Shown: piece by piece, positions 52,850-61,822 of the stretch
Numbering within the stretch: the first letter of the stretch is position 1
Layout of the letters: every line of letters starts with the position of its first letter
Assembly: GCF_016756395.1 (NCBI RefSeq)
Contig: NZ_AP018365.1
Span: 5,583,001-5,647,000 of the forward strand
Source: Streptomyces sp. SN-593
GTDB taxonomy: Bacteria; Actinomycetota; Actinomycetes; Streptomycetales; Streptomycetaceae
Reading direction: 5' to 3'
DNA length: 64,000 nucleotides
Program-made: the position numbers and the translations under genes
The notes under the pieces: model-generated
What the model saw: the letters and a program-made list of their open reading frames with translations, nothing else
Database searches by the model: none
Told to the model about the DNA's origin: nothing

Positions 52850-54727
52850 TCAGGAGGTGGCGGCGCGGGTCACCCGGAGGACGTGCCCGCCGGCGGGGGC
52901 GGGCACGCGCTGCACCAGCCGGGTGCGGAACACCCGCCCGTTCCAGGCCCGCGCGAGCTTCGCGTCGTCGAGGTCGATCGACTCGACGACCACCTCGAAC
53001 CCGGCCGTGTCGACCGCCACGTGGGCCGCGCCGACCCGCAGCCCGCCCTCCTCCGGCTCGGGTTCGAGCGCGGTCATGAGCACGAGCGTCATGGTGCCGT
53101 CCTTGCCGAAGGCCCACGTGTCGCGGATCTCGACGGCCGGGTCCCGGCGGTCGAGCAGCACGGTGCGCCCGCAGCGCAGCAGACCGCTCTCGGGCGGGTA
53201 CGCGGCGGTGAGGTCCATCTCCAGCCGTGTGGTGGTCCCGTCGTCGTCGAAGGCGGTGCCGGTGGCGCGGTACTCCGCCCCGTGCGGCTGTTCCACACCG
53301 TTCGGCAGCGGGACGTTGTGCCATCCGCTGCGCATGGTCCAGATCGTGTACCGGGTCGCCGGCTCGAAGGTCTCGCGCCGGTAGACGCCCACGCCCGCGT
53401 CGATCAGGACGGGGTCGCCGTCCAGCGCGACGATGACGCCGCCCGCGTCGTTGTGGTTGTGGCTGACGTCGTTGTGGCCCCCCTTGGCCGCCACGAACAG
53501 CCCCTCGATGCCGCCCGCGCGCTCGCGGGCCACCGCGACCTCGGTGCCGGGCAGGTAGAGCGCCGCCGGCATGCCGGGTGCGGCCTCCCCGTCCGCCCAG
53601 CCCGGCGCGCGCAGCGCGGTGAGGGTGCGCCGGAACAGCGGCGCGAGCTGGCCGTCGAAGCGCAGGGGGTGCGTGCGGCCCATCCACCGCGCGTGCCGGA
53701 CCACCTCCTCGTCGCCGACGCGGGCGCCGAAGCGGGCCAGCAGGTGCCAGTTGGCGTTCTCCGGCAGGACCGGCGAGCCGTCGGAGTAGTTGACCTGCGA
53801 GCCGGTGCCGATCTGCATGCTCATCGGGAAGCGGGCCATCTGCGGGACCGGCGCGACCGGGAAGCCGTTCAGCGTCCCCGCCGTCAGCTCCTCCAGCAGG
53901 TCCAGGGCCTCGAACAGGGTGGCCCCCGCCCACCACCAGTAGGTGGCGCCCTCGTCGCAGCTTCCGTCGTCGTCGTAGCCGGCGCGGAAGCGGTCGAGGA
54001 TGACCAGCGCGCGGTCGACGGTGGCGGTCAGCCGCTCCTTGTCGGTCTCCACGACGGCGGCGCAGACCAGGACGTTCGACACGATCCACGGCGCCCAGTT
54101 GTTCGGCGGGCCGTCGACCCCGTGCCAGAAGTAGACCTCGTTCTCCCAGGGGTCCAGTACCCGGCGGCGGATCTCGTGGTGCACCCGGGCGCGCAGGCCC
54201 GGGTAGTCCTGTTCGAGGCGTTCGCCGGCGATCGCGTCGATGCCGGCGAGCATGGCCCCGATCGACGCGTCCGCCAGGTCGAGGACGTCCCGGCCCGGAA
54301 CGGGCAGGAACGGCCGCTCGCCCGACTCCGGCAGGGCGTAGTGCGACGGCAGGCACCAGGCGCTCAGCTCGCACATCCGCCAGACGCCGTCCGCCAGGCG
54401 CGGCACCAGCTCATCGTCGCCGGTGACCCCGAGCATCAGGGCGGTGGTCCCCACCAGCCCGCAGAGCGCGTGCTCGGCGCGCTCCTGGGGCACCCGGTCG
54501 CCGGTGCGGCTGTAGGCCGCCCACCGGCTGAGGCTGTGCGGCTCGTTCGCCGCCCTCTCCCGCCAGCGCAGGAGTTCGGCGTGCAGGGCGTGCCGGTCGT
54601 GCTCGTCGACGGCCGCCCACGCGGCGCGGTCCTGCACCGGCGGAGCCGGCGACCAGCCGCCGACCCGCACCGCGGCGCGGACGTCCGGAGTGAGGAGGGA
54701 ACGGAAGGAGGTTTCGCTGCTGTGCAC
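52850..54727 (-). CDS. Heparinase II/III-like protein, cytoplasmic
   Basis: A 625-residue protein. The first half is an (alpha/alpha) toroid (with PPNNWAPWIVSNVLVCAAVV and EGATYWWWAGATLFEALDLL); the second half is the beta-sandwich domain of heparinase II/III lyases (FVAAKGGHNDVSHNHNDAGG, with the metal/catalytic His and Asn residues, and GDPVLIDAGVGVYRRETF). Family enzymes cleave uronic-acid glycosidic bonds by beta-elimination. There is no signal peptide, so it should act on imported oligosaccharides. GTG at 54727, AAGGGA upstream. It begins 67 nt after the binding-protein stop. Confidence 0.87.
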   Translation of the reverse strand: MHSSETSFRSLLTPDVRAAVRVGGWSPAPPVQDRAAWAAVDEHDRHALHAELLRWRERAANEPHSLSRWAAYSRTGDRVPQERAEHALCGLVGTTALMLGVTGDDELVPRLADGVWRMCELSAWCLPSHYALPESGERPFLPVPGRDVLDLADASIGAMLAGIDAIAGERLEQDYPGLRARVHHEIRRRVLDPWENEVYFWHGVDGPPNNWAPWIVSNVLVCAAVVETDKERLTATVDRALVILDRFRAGYDDDGSCDEGATYWWWAGATLFEALDLLEELTAGTLNGFPVAPVPQMARFPMSMQIGTGSQVNYSDGSPVLPENANWHLLARFGARVGDEEVVRHARWMGRTHPLRFDGQLAPLFRRTLTALRAPGWADGEAAPGMPAALYLPGTEVAVARERAGGIEGLFVAAKGGHNDVSHNHNDAGGVIVALDGDPVLIDAGVGVYRRETFEPATRYTIWTMRSGWHNVPLPNGVEQPHGAEYRATGTAFDDDGTTTRLEMDLTAAYPPESGLLRCGRTVLLDRRDPAVEIRDTWAFGKDGTMTLVLMTALEPEPEEGGLRVGAAHVAVDTAGFEVVVESIDLDDAKLARAWNGRVFRTRLVQRVPAPAGGHVLRVTRAATS

Positions 54728-54794
54728 GGGTGCGGGTCCCTTGGTGATCGGCCGGACGGCGCCGCCGGCGCCCCGGGTCGGACGGCGCTCCGGA

Positions 54795-56456
54795 TCAGGC
54801 GTGCTGCTTGTCGTACGCCTTCTCGTACTCGCCGCGGATGGTGTTGCCGACGCTGGAGGTCCAGGTCTTGATGGCGCTGCGCACCTTGGAGAGGTTCGCG
54901 CGGCCCAGGATGTAGTCGTTCATGGTGTCCAGGACCGCCGACTCGGCGGACGCGGACTGCGACGCGGTGGCCGAGTACAGCCCGGTGACCGGGTTCTGGA
55001 CCAGCATGTCCTGGGTGGCGACCTGCCAGGCGTGCGAGCGGCGAAGCTGCTCGTCCATGCGGATCGCGAGGTTGAGCACCTGCGGTCCCGCCGCGAGGCG
55101 GTACAGCGAGCTGGCGTTGACCATGGTGTCGCCGGCCTTGGTCAGCGTGGCGTTCGCGCCGGAACCGGTGTAGTGGACGCCCTCCTCGCCGTGGGTGAGG
55201 TCGAAGGACTCCTTCGACCCGAACGGCGCGGCCAGGTAGTCCAGCAGGCGCAGCTGCTCCTTGATCTTCGCCGGGCTCGCCTTCTTCAGCGCGGTGAAGG
55301 AGAAGCTCGACGAGCCCTGGTAGTTCGCGCCCTTGCCGCCGTCGGCGCCGAACGGCACGACCGCCCCGGTCACGGCGTCCTTGGGCAGCGTGGTGTCCAG
55401 CAGCGCGGAGATGCCGTCCATGTGCATCAGCACGGTGCCGTTGGCGATGTACGTCTTCGCCTGCGCGCTCTGCATGCTGGGGGAGTCGGGGTGGTAGTAG
55501 CCGGCCGAGTACAGCTTCTTGATGTAGCTGACCGCGCGCACCCACTCCTCGGTCTCGTACTTGCTGACGAACTTGCCGCCGGTGCGCTTCCAGCCGTTCG
55601 GCACCCCGAAGACGGCGCCGATGATGTCGTAGGCCCAGTCGACGCCGTCGGCGCCGCCCTGGCCGGTGATGGCGTAGCGGTTCGCCTTGGCGTCGGTCAC
55701 CGCCTTGCACAGCTCGGTGAAGTCGTCCTCGTTCTTCGGCGCGGGCTCCTGGCCGGTGAGCTTCTTGATGATGTCCGGACGGCACACCAGGATGCTGCCG
55801 AACGGCGGCCGGTGCTCGGGAACGCCGTAGATCTTGCCGTTGATCCGGGCACTCACCCACGACGGGGTGGGGATGTTCGCGAGGTTCGGGTAGTCCTTGA
55901 CCTTGTCGCCGGACAGGTACTCGGACAGGTCCTGGAACCGGGAGGCGAGGATCTGCGGGTAGCGCGGCGGCATCGCGAAGGTCAGGAACTCGACCATCTC
56001 CGGCAGGGTGTTGCCGGCGATCATGGTCGCGAACTTTTCGGCGAAGGAGTCGCCGGGCACGAAGGTCAGGTCGAACTTGGCGTTCGCCTGCTTCTCTATG
56101 TACCGCAGGAAGGTGTTGTTCGCCGGCGGCGGGGCGTCGTAGGTCACGACGAACCCGGACGTGGTGCTGCCGTCGCCGATGCTGCCGGTGACCGACTGGA
56201 ACAGCTCGCTGTTCGCCGGGGACGCGTAGTAGACCGGCTGCACGATCGCGTTGCCGGGCAGGTCGGGCTTGGGGCCTTTGGTCACCGGTACGTACGTCGG
56301 CAGCGGTACGAGGGTGTCGGAGAGCTTGTTCATGCTGGCGGCGTCGCTGGAGGAACAGCCGGACAGCGCGCCTCCCGTGCCGAGGGCCAGGAGCCCGAAC
56401 GCGGCGCCCCCGAGGAGCTTGCGGCGGCTGATCGAACCGGGGGTGGGCTGGTTCAT
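54795..56456 (-). CDS. Tat-exported sugar-binding lipoprotein, LplA type
   Basis: A 553-residue family-1 solute-binding protein of the long LplA/YtcQ class. The N-terminus has SRRKLLGG, a hydrophobic core and lipobox LSGC (Cys34), so export by Tat and lipid anchoring are both expected. The mature part shows SFAEKFATMIAGNTLPEMVE and the late WQVATQDML. LplA-type proteins bind large uronate- or rhamnose-containing oligosaccharides in Bacillus relatives; the ligand here is open. Third gene of the transport operon, 44 nt after the second permease. Confidence 0.9.
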   Translation of the reverse strand: MNQPTPGSISRRKLLGGAAFGLLALGTGGALSGCSSSDAASMNKLSDTLVPLPTYVPVTKGPKPDLPGNAIVQPVYYASPANSELFQSVTGSIGDGSTTSGFVVTYDAPPPANNTFLRYIEKQANAKFDLTFVPGDSFAEKFATMIAGNTLPEMVEFLTFAMPPRYPQILASRFQDLSEYLSGDKVKDYPNLANIPTPSWVSARINGKIYGVPEHRPPFGSILVCRPDIIKKLTGQEPAPKNEDDFTELCKAVTDAKANRYAITGQGGADGVDWAYDIIGAVFGVPNGWKRTGGKFVSKYETEEWVRAVSYIKKLYSAGYYHPDSPSMQSAQAKTYIANGTVLMHMDGISALLDTTLPKDAVTGAVVPFGADGGKGANYQGSSSFSFTALKKASPAKIKEQLRLLDYLAAPFGSKESFDLTHGEEGVHYTGSGANATLTKAGDTMVNASSLYRLAAGPQVLNLAIRMDEQLRRSHAWQVATQDMLVQNPVTGLYSATASQSASAESAVLDTMNDYILGRANLSKVRSAIKTWTSSVGNTIRGEYEKAYDKQHA

Positions 56457-56500
56457 CGGACTTCTCCTTCGAAGTGGACTCGGTGTCTGCTGGCGGCGGC

Positions 56501-57391
56501 TCAGCCCTTGACGGCCCCGGTGAGCACACCCTTGGTGAGGTGCCGCTGGACGAACGGGTAGGCGAGGGCGATCGGGGCGATCGCGATCATGACGACCGCC
56601 ATCTGCACGGACTGGGCGGCGGGGTGGATCGTGGTGTCACCGACACCGGAGACGAGGGAGGACCCCTGGAGCACGTAGGTGCGCAGGACCAGTTGCAGCG
56701 TCCACTTCGTCGAGTCGTTGATGTAGAGGAGGGCGTTGAAGAACGCGTTCCAGTAGCCGACGGCGTAGAAGAGGGTGACGACGGCGATGACCGCGCGGGA
56801 CAGCGGGAGGACGATCCTCCACAGCACGCGCCATTCCCCGGCGCCGTCCATCTTCGCGCTGTCGATGAGTTCCTTCGGTATTCCCATCATGAATCCGCGC
56901 ACGACGACCAGGTTGAAGACGCTGAACGCCGAAGGCAGGATCAGCGCCCAGTAGTTGTTCACCAGGCCGAGCTGTTTCACCACCAGGTAGAGCGGTATGA
57001 GACCGGGGGTGAAGAGGAACGTGACGAGCACGAAGGTCAGCAGCGGCCGCTGGAAGAGCGATCCGGGACGGCTCAGCGCCCAAGCGGCGAGCACCGTCGA
57101 AGTCACGCTGATCGCCGTGCCGATGAGCGTGACCAGCGCGGTCACCACGATGGCCCGGGTGACGATCCCGCCGGACAGGATCTGCGAGTACGCCGACAGG
57201 TTGAAGGACTTCGGCCAGACGACGTAGCCGCCGGCGGCGGTGATGTCGTCGTTGTCCGACACGCTCGTCGAGAAGACGATGAGGAAGGGGAACAGGATGA
57301 GGGCGAGCAGGAAGAGGACGGCGACACCCTTGAGCGCCAGCACGACGGGCTTGGGTTTTCCGGCCCAGACCGGACGGCGAATAGTGCTCAT
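56501..57391 (-). CDS. Sugar ABC transporter permease, LplC type
   Basis: A 296-residue permease (MalG-like group) with six helices and the EAA-type loop MMGIPKELIDSAKMDGAGEWRVLWRIVLPLSR. N-terminus MSTIRRPVWAGKPKP. ATG at 57391 overlaps the stop of the first permease gene as ATGA. Confidence 0.92.
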   Translation of the reverse strand: MSTIRRPVWAGKPKPVVLALKGVAVLFLLALILFPFLIVFSTSVSDNDDITAAGGYVVWPKSFNLSAYSQILSGGIVTRAIVVTALVTLIGTAISVTSTVLAAWALSRPGSLFQRPLLTFVLVTFLFTPGLIPLYLVVKQLGLVNNYWALILPSAFSVFNLVVVRGFMMGIPKELIDSAKMDGAGEWRVLWRIVLPLSRAVIAVVTLFYAVGYWNAFFNALLYINDSTKWTLQLVLRTYVLQGSSLVSGVGDTTIHPAAQSVQMAVVMIAIAPIALAYPFVQRHLTKGVLTGAVKG

Positions 57392-58368
57392 GACCGCGAG
57401 TACACCCCTTGTTCTCCGAGCATGTGGGCCGCCTTGTTCGCGCCCAGGATGAGCACGAACCCGACCACGCCCTTGATGAGTCCCACCGCTATGCCGACAC
57501 CCCAGTTGCCGTCGACCACGCCGTGGTAATAGACGTAGGTGTCGAGCACTTCGGCCGCGTGCGCCCCCACCGCGTTGCGTTGCAGGATGATCTGCTCGAA
57601 CCCGACGGACAGCGCCTCGCCGAGCCGCAGGATGAGCAGCAGCACGATGATCGGCCGGATGCCGGGCAGCGTGACGTGCCAGAACCGGCTCCACGCCCCC
57701 GAACCGTCGATGGCCGCCGCCTCGTAGAGCGAGTCGTCGATCGCGGCGAGCGCGGCGAGGAAGATGATCGTGCCCCAGCCGGCGTCCTTCCAGATCAGCT
57801 GCGAGGTCAGCAGCAGCTTGAACGTCGACGGGTCGCTCATGACGGTGATCGTCGACTCGTTGGCCTGCCGCAGCATGTGGTTGACCACGCCGCCGGAGCC
57901 GAGGGACTCCTGGAAGAAGCCGACGACGATCACCCAGGACAGGAAGTGCGGCAGGTACAGCACCGACTGGACGAGGATGCGCAGCCACGGCCACACCAGC
58001 GAGTGGATCAGCAGCGCGAGGGCGATCGGCACCGGGAAGAAGAGCACGAGCTGCATCAGCGTGATCTCGAGGGTGTTGACCACCGCACGCCAGAACGTCG
58101 GGTCGGCGAAGAGCGTCTGGAAGTTCTGCAGGCCGATCCACGGGCTCTGCGTGATCGGCACGTAGGGCTGGTAGTCCATGAACGCGATCACGTTGCCGAA
58201 CAGCGGCACGTAGACGAACAGCAGCAGCAGGACCACTGCCGGCGTCACCATGATCAGCAGCGGGTAGTCCTGCCGAAGCCTGGCGAGGAACGGGACCCGG
58301 CGCTCGACCAGTGCACGACCGTGGCGGTCGGTACGGGTCGCTGCTGGGGCGACCAACTTCGCGCTCAT
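57388..58368 (-). CDS. Sugar ABC transporter permease, LplB type
   Basis: A 326-residue permease (MalF-like group), first gene of the operon. Six helices, the EAA loop DDSLYEAAAIDGSGAWSRFWHVTLPGIRP, and the LplB-characteristic VPLFGNVIAFMDYQPYVP after the first helix. The two permeases need an ATPase that is not encoded in the locus. Transcribed from the promoter at 58450-58478. Confidence 0.93.
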   Translation of the reverse strand: MSAKLVAPAATRTDRHGRALVERRVPFLARLRQDYPLLIMVTPAVVLLLLFVYVPLFGNVIAFMDYQPYVPITQSPWIGLQNFQTLFADPTFWRAVVNTLEITLMQLVLFFPVPIALALLIHSLVWPWLRILVQSVLYLPHFLSWVIVVGFFQESLGSGGVVNHMLRQANESTITVMSDPSTFKLLLTSQLIWKDAGWGTIIFLAALAAIDDSLYEAAAIDGSGAWSRFWHVTLPGIRPIIVLLLILRLGEALSVGFEQIILQRNAVGAHAAEVLDTYVYYHGVVDGNWGVGIAVGLIKGVVGFVLILGANKAAHMLGEQGVYSRS

Positions 58369-58449
58369 GCGGCTCCTTTGCCTCAGATATTCGGGTGTCC
58401 GGGAGTTGGCTCGGCGACGACCACGGTGCGGCGTTCGAACACTTCGACA

Positions 58450-58478
58450 TCTCTAAGTGCTCATATGATGAGAGTCAA
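58450..58478 (-). promoter_or_regulatory. Promoter of the sugar transport operon
   Basis: TTGACT (58478-58473) and TAGAGA (58455-58450) with exactly 17 nt between them on the minus strand; the most consensus-like promoter of the window. Start expected near 58443, about 75 nt before the LplB-type start. On the plus strand TATGAT at 58464-58469 could be the -10 of the regulator gene, overlapping this promoter. Confidence 0.6.
58460..58472. promoter_or_regulatory. Operator-like inverted repeat within the transport promoter
   Basis: CTCAT-ATG-ATGAG (5-3-5) fills most of the spacer between -35 and -10 of the transport promoter. The adjacent regulator gene encodes both a DNA-binding and a sugar-sensing domain, so binding here would block transport genes and, through TATGAT, also its own gene. 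A second small palindrome GAATATTC lies at 58483-58490. Confidence 0.5.
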
Positions 58479-58521
58479 GAGCGAATATTCATCCGCACAC
58501 CAAACGCACATGGGAGCGACG

Positions 58522-59619
58522 ATGCACCCGAGTCAGCGCCAGGAGCGCATCCTGGCCGAGTTGCGTGTCCACGGAAGCTTGTCTGCAACCGACTTCGCCG
58601 CCCGGGAGGGCGTCTCGGCGATGACCGTCCGGCGGGATCTCGGCGAACTGGCCGACCGCGGCGCGCTGCGGCGCGTGCACGGCGGTGCCGTTTCGGTGGA
58701 GACGTACCCGACCGCGGGTGTCCCGCACCGCCCGGCGCCACGGTCGGCGCCGGGGGAGCCGACCACCGCGCTGTTCACGCTCGGACTGGTGGTCCCCGAC
58801 CCCGGATACTATTTTCCGAAGGTCGTGGCCGGTGTCGCCGAGCGTACCGAAGCCCTCGGCGGACGCGTCGTGCTCGGCGTCTCGCAGTACGACCGGGCGC
58901 TGGAACGGCAGCAGATCAAGCGCTTCATGTCGAGCGGCATCGACGGGCTGCTCGTCACCACCACGGTCGCCGACGCCCTCCCGACGCTGGAGCTGCTGAG
59001 CGAGGCGACGATGCCGGTGGTGATCGTCGAACGGGCCGTGACCGAGGCCCCCACCGGGGCCTCCACCTTGGAGTCCGTCCGCAGCGACCACAGCGCCGGA
59101 GCCGCGGTCGCCATCCGGCACCTGGCCGATCTCGGGCACCGCTCGGTCGGCGTCGCGATGTTCGACACCCCCACCTCGCCGCAACTGCGCACCGGCTACG
59201 AGCGGACCGTGCGGCAGCTCGGGCTGCGCACCGACGCGCCGGTGGAGATCATCGACGAGACCGCCTCGGTGGGCGCCGCGACCCGCCGGTTCGTCACGCG
59301 GTGCCTGGACGCCGGCACCACCGCGGTGTTCGTGCACTCCGACCACTACGCGGTGGAGTTCGTGAAGACGGTGCTCGAGATGGGGGTCTCCATACCGGGC
59401 GACCTGTCGGTCGTGGCGTACGACGACGAGGTCGCCGCCTTCGCCGCCGTGCCGCTGACCGCGGTCGCCCCGCCGAAGCACGACGTCGGCCGTTTCGCCG
59501 CCACGATGTGTTTCGAACGTCTTTCGGCCGCCGCCGAGTTGGGTTTCGCCCGCCGCCACATGACGCTGACGCCGACGCTCAGCGTGCGGGAGTCGGCCCG
59601 TCCGGTGTTCGACTCCTGA
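58522..59619 (+). CDS. Chimeric regulator: DeoR-type HTH with LacI-type sugar-sensing domain
   Basis: A 365-residue repressor or activator. Residues 1-60 are a DeoR-type winged helix (RQERILAELRVHGSLSATDFAAREGVSAMTVRRDLGELADRGALRRVHGG). Residues about 85-360 are a LacI/GalR-type periplasmic-binding-like domain (TLGLVVPDPGYYFPKVVAGVAE, HSAGAAVAIRHLADLGHRSVGV, DLSVVAYDDEVAAFAAVPLTAVAPPKHDVG). DeoR proteins normally carry a phosphosugar-isomerase-like sensor. ATG at 58522 with GGGAG 5 nt upstream. Divergent from the transport operon. Confidence 0.92.
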   Translation: MHPSQRQERILAELRVHGSLSATDFAAREGVSAMTVRRDLGELADRGALRRVHGGAVSVETYPTAGVPHRPAPRSAPGEPTTALFTLGLVVPDPGYYFPKVVAGVAERTEALGGRVVLGVSQYDRALERQQIKRFMSSGIDGLLVTTTVADALPTLELLSEATMPVVIVERAVTEAPTGASTLESVRSDHSAGAAVAIRHLADLGHRSVGVAMFDTPTSPQLRTGYERTVRQLGLRTDAPVEIIDETASVGAATRRFVTRCLDAGTTAVFVHSDHYAVEFVKTVLEMGVSIPGDLSVVAYDDEVAAFAAVPLTAVAPPKHDVGRFAATMCFERLSAAAELGFARRHMTLTPTLSVRESARPVFDS

Positions 59620-59637
59620 TCGATTGCACCCCGCGCC

Positions 59638-59667
59638 TTGACTTCGCACATCGCTCCGGGCTGAGGT
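59638..59667 (+). promoter_or_regulatory. Possible promoter of the plus-strand catabolic operon
   Basis: TTGACT (59638-59643) and TGAGGT (59662-59667), spacer 18 nt, in the 86-nt gap after the regulator gene. The -10 is weak; read-through from the regulator is equally possible. Confidence 0.3.
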
Positions 59668-59705
59668 GGGATCCGCTGCTCGCCGGAGAGGGAGTCCACC
59701 GACAT

Positions 59706-60764
59706 ATGACGTCGAACATCAACACCATGGGGCCGCCGCCCGTCGACGCGGTGCGCTCCGTCGCGGTCGCGTTCGCGATGCCGGACTCGACCTTCGGCCG
59801 GGTCTTCCACGGCGCCGACCTCGCGGCGCTGCACGCCGCGCACACGGTCCGGCTGCTCGCCGACCGGCCGCTGGACCTCGACGGCGCGGCCGACACCGCG
59901 CGCCTGGCCGAGGTCGAGGTGCTCGTGACCGGCTGGGGCTCACCCGTCCTGGACACCGGACGGCTGGACCGGATGCCGCGGCTGCGCGCCGTGGTGCACT
60001 CCGCCGGCTCGATCCGGCCCGTCGTCGACGACGCGGTGTGGGAGCGCGGCATCGCGGTCGCGTCGAGCGCCACCGCCAACGCGGTACCCGTCGCGGAGTA
60101 CTCGGTCGCCATGATCGTCCTCGCCGCGAAGCGGGCGCTCGCCGGCGCCGACCTGCTGCGCGCGGCGGACGGGCACGCGGTCGACATCGAGGGCTCGTGG
60201 CCGGTGGTCGGCATGCACGGGATCACGGTCGGCGTCGTCGGGGCCTCCCGCGTCGGCCGCGCCGTGATCGAGCGGCTGCGCGGGTACGACGTCCGCGTCG
60301 TGCTGGCCGACCCGCACATCGACGAGGACGAGGTGGCCCGGCTCGGAGTGGCCCGGATGGAACTGGGCGACCTGTGCGCGGCCAGCGACGTCGTCTCGCT
60401 GCACGCGCCGCTGCTGCCGAGCACCGTCGGCATGCTGGACCGCGCCGCCATCGACCGGATGCGCCCGGGCGCGACGCTGCTGAACACCGCCCGCGGCGGG
60501 CTGGTGGACCAGGAGGCGCTCGCCGACCGGCTCGACCGGGGCGACCTCGCCGCGATCCTCGACGTCACCGAGCCGGAGGTGCTCCCGCCCGGCGCCCGGC
60601 TGCGGTCCACGCCGAACACCTTCATCACCCCGCACCTGGCCGGGTCGCAGGGCAACGAGCTGCGCCGGCTCGCCGGCAACGCCGTCCGCGAGACGCTGGC
60701 GTTCAGCCTGACCGGGACGTTCGCCGAACCGATCGCCTTCGAGCGGTCCATCCTCCAGGCCTGA
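59706..60764 (+). CDS. D-isomer-specific 2-hydroxyacid dehydrogenase family protein
   Basis: A 352-residue NAD(P)-dependent oxidoreductase. The dinucleotide fold starts at GITVGVVGASRVGRAVIERL; catalytic residues are likely the Arg in NTARGGLVDQ, the Glu in DVTEPEVLP and the His in ITPHLAGSQG. Such enzymes reduce 2-keto acids to D-2-hydroxyacids; a keto acid from uronate breakdown is one possible substrate. ATG at 59706 after a somewhat distant GGGAG. 20 nt ahead of the GH43-like gene. Confidence 0.9.
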   Translation: MTSNINTMGPPPVDAVRSVAVAFAMPDSTFGRVFHGADLAALHAAHTVRLLADRPLDLDGAADTARLAEVEVLVTGWGSPVLDTGRLDRMPRLRAVVHSAGSIRPVVDDAVWERGIAVASSATANAVPVAEYSVAMIVLAAKRALAGADLLRAADGHAVDIEGSWPVVGMHGITVGVVGASRVGRAVIERLRGYDVRVVLADPHIDEDEVARLGVARMELGDLCAASDVVSLHAPLLPSTVGMLDRAAIDRMRPGATLLNTARGGLVDQEALADRLDRGDLAAILDVTEPEVLPPGARLRSTPNTFITPHLAGSQGNELRRLAGNAVRETLAFSLTGTFAEPIAFERSILQA

Positions 60765-60784
60765 AGACCGGAGCCCCGCCCACG

Positions 60785-61822
60785 ATGACCGACATCACCA
60801 CCACCCGCCCGTTCCTCGACCAGTACGGGCGGTTCGCCCAGTTGCACGGCGTCGGTGTGCTGCGGACCGGCGACCGCTTCCACGCCTGGGGCGAGGACAA
60901 GAGCGCGGGCGGCACCTTCGCGGGCATCGCCTGCTACTCCTCCGCCGACCTCGCCACCTGGCGGCACGAGGGCACCGCTTTGGAGGTCGGCACCGGCGAC
61001 CTCGCGCCCGGCCGCGTGGTCGAACGGCCCAAAGTGCTGCGCAACCCGCGCACCGGCGGGTACGTGATGTACCTCCACATCGACTCCGCCGACTACGCCG
61101 ACGCGCGCGTCGGGTTCGCCACCAGCGACGGCCCGGCCGGCCCGTACACCTACCGCGGCAGCGTGCGTCCGTTGGGGAATCTCAGCCGTGACATCGGTGT
61201 CTACGCCGAGGACGGCGTCGGCTACCTGCTGTCCGAGGACCGGGACCACGGGCTGCACGTCTACCGGCTGACCGAGGACCTGCTCGGCGTCGAGGCACTC
61301 GTCTCCACCACGCTCGGCGAACGCGGCGACCACGGCTACGAGTCGCCGGCGCTGGTCCGCGTCGACGGCACCTACTACCTGTTCGGCTCGGACCTCACCG
61401 GCTGGGCGGCCAACGACAACCGGTACGCGACGGCTCCCTCGCTCGCCGGACCGTGGTCGCCCTGGCGCCGGTTCGCCCCGGCCGGGTCCGCGACGTACGA
61501 CTCCCAGATCAGCACGGTCGTCACGGTGGAGGGCAGCGCGGGCACCACCCACGTGTACGTCGGCGACCGGTGGGTCCCGGACGCGCTGGAGCGCTCGCTG
61601 CCGGTGTGGCTGCCCCTGCGGATCGGCGGCGGGCGGGCCCGGCTCGACTGGGTGGACCGGTGGAGCCTCGACGTCGCGTCGGGCACGGTCACGGTCGGGG
61701 AGGCGGGCGCCGAGGCGGGGCCCGAAGCGGGGTCCGAGGCGGGCGCGGGCCCTGGGCCGGGCACCGCCCCGGTACCGGGTCCGGACGCTCCCGCCGGGCC
61801 GGCGCGGGGGCAGGACGAGTGA
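60785..61822 (+). CDS. GH43-like five-bladed beta-propeller hydrolase, cytoplasmic
   Basis: A 345-residue protein whose repeats (FHAWGEDKS, FAGIACYSSADLATW, VERPKVLRNPRTGGYVMYLH, GYLLSEDRDHGLHVYRL, YESPALVRVDGTYYLFGSDL) match the beta-propeller of GH43-type glycosidases. The acids in VERPK and ESPAL are likely catalytic or pKa-tuning. The last 40 residues are a Gly/Ala/Glu/Pro tail of no obvious fold. No signal. The stop overlaps the DUF2264 gene as GTGA. Confidence 0.85.
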   Translation: MTDITTTRPFLDQYGRFAQLHGVGVLRTGDRFHAWGEDKSAGGTFAGIACYSSADLATWRHEGTALEVGTGDLAPGRVVERPKVLRNPRTGGYVMYLHIDSADYADARVGFATSDGPAGPYTYRGSVRPLGNLSRDIGVYAEDGVGYLLSEDRDHGLHVYRLTEDLLGVEALVSTTLGERGDHGYESPALVRVDGTYYLFGSDLTGWAANDNRYATAPSLAGPWSPWRRFAPAGSATYDSQISTVVTVEGSAGTTHVYVGDRWVPDALERSLPVWLPLRIGGGRARLDWVDRWSLDVASGTVTVGEAGAEAGPEAGSEAGAGPGPGTAPVPGPDAPAGPARGQDE

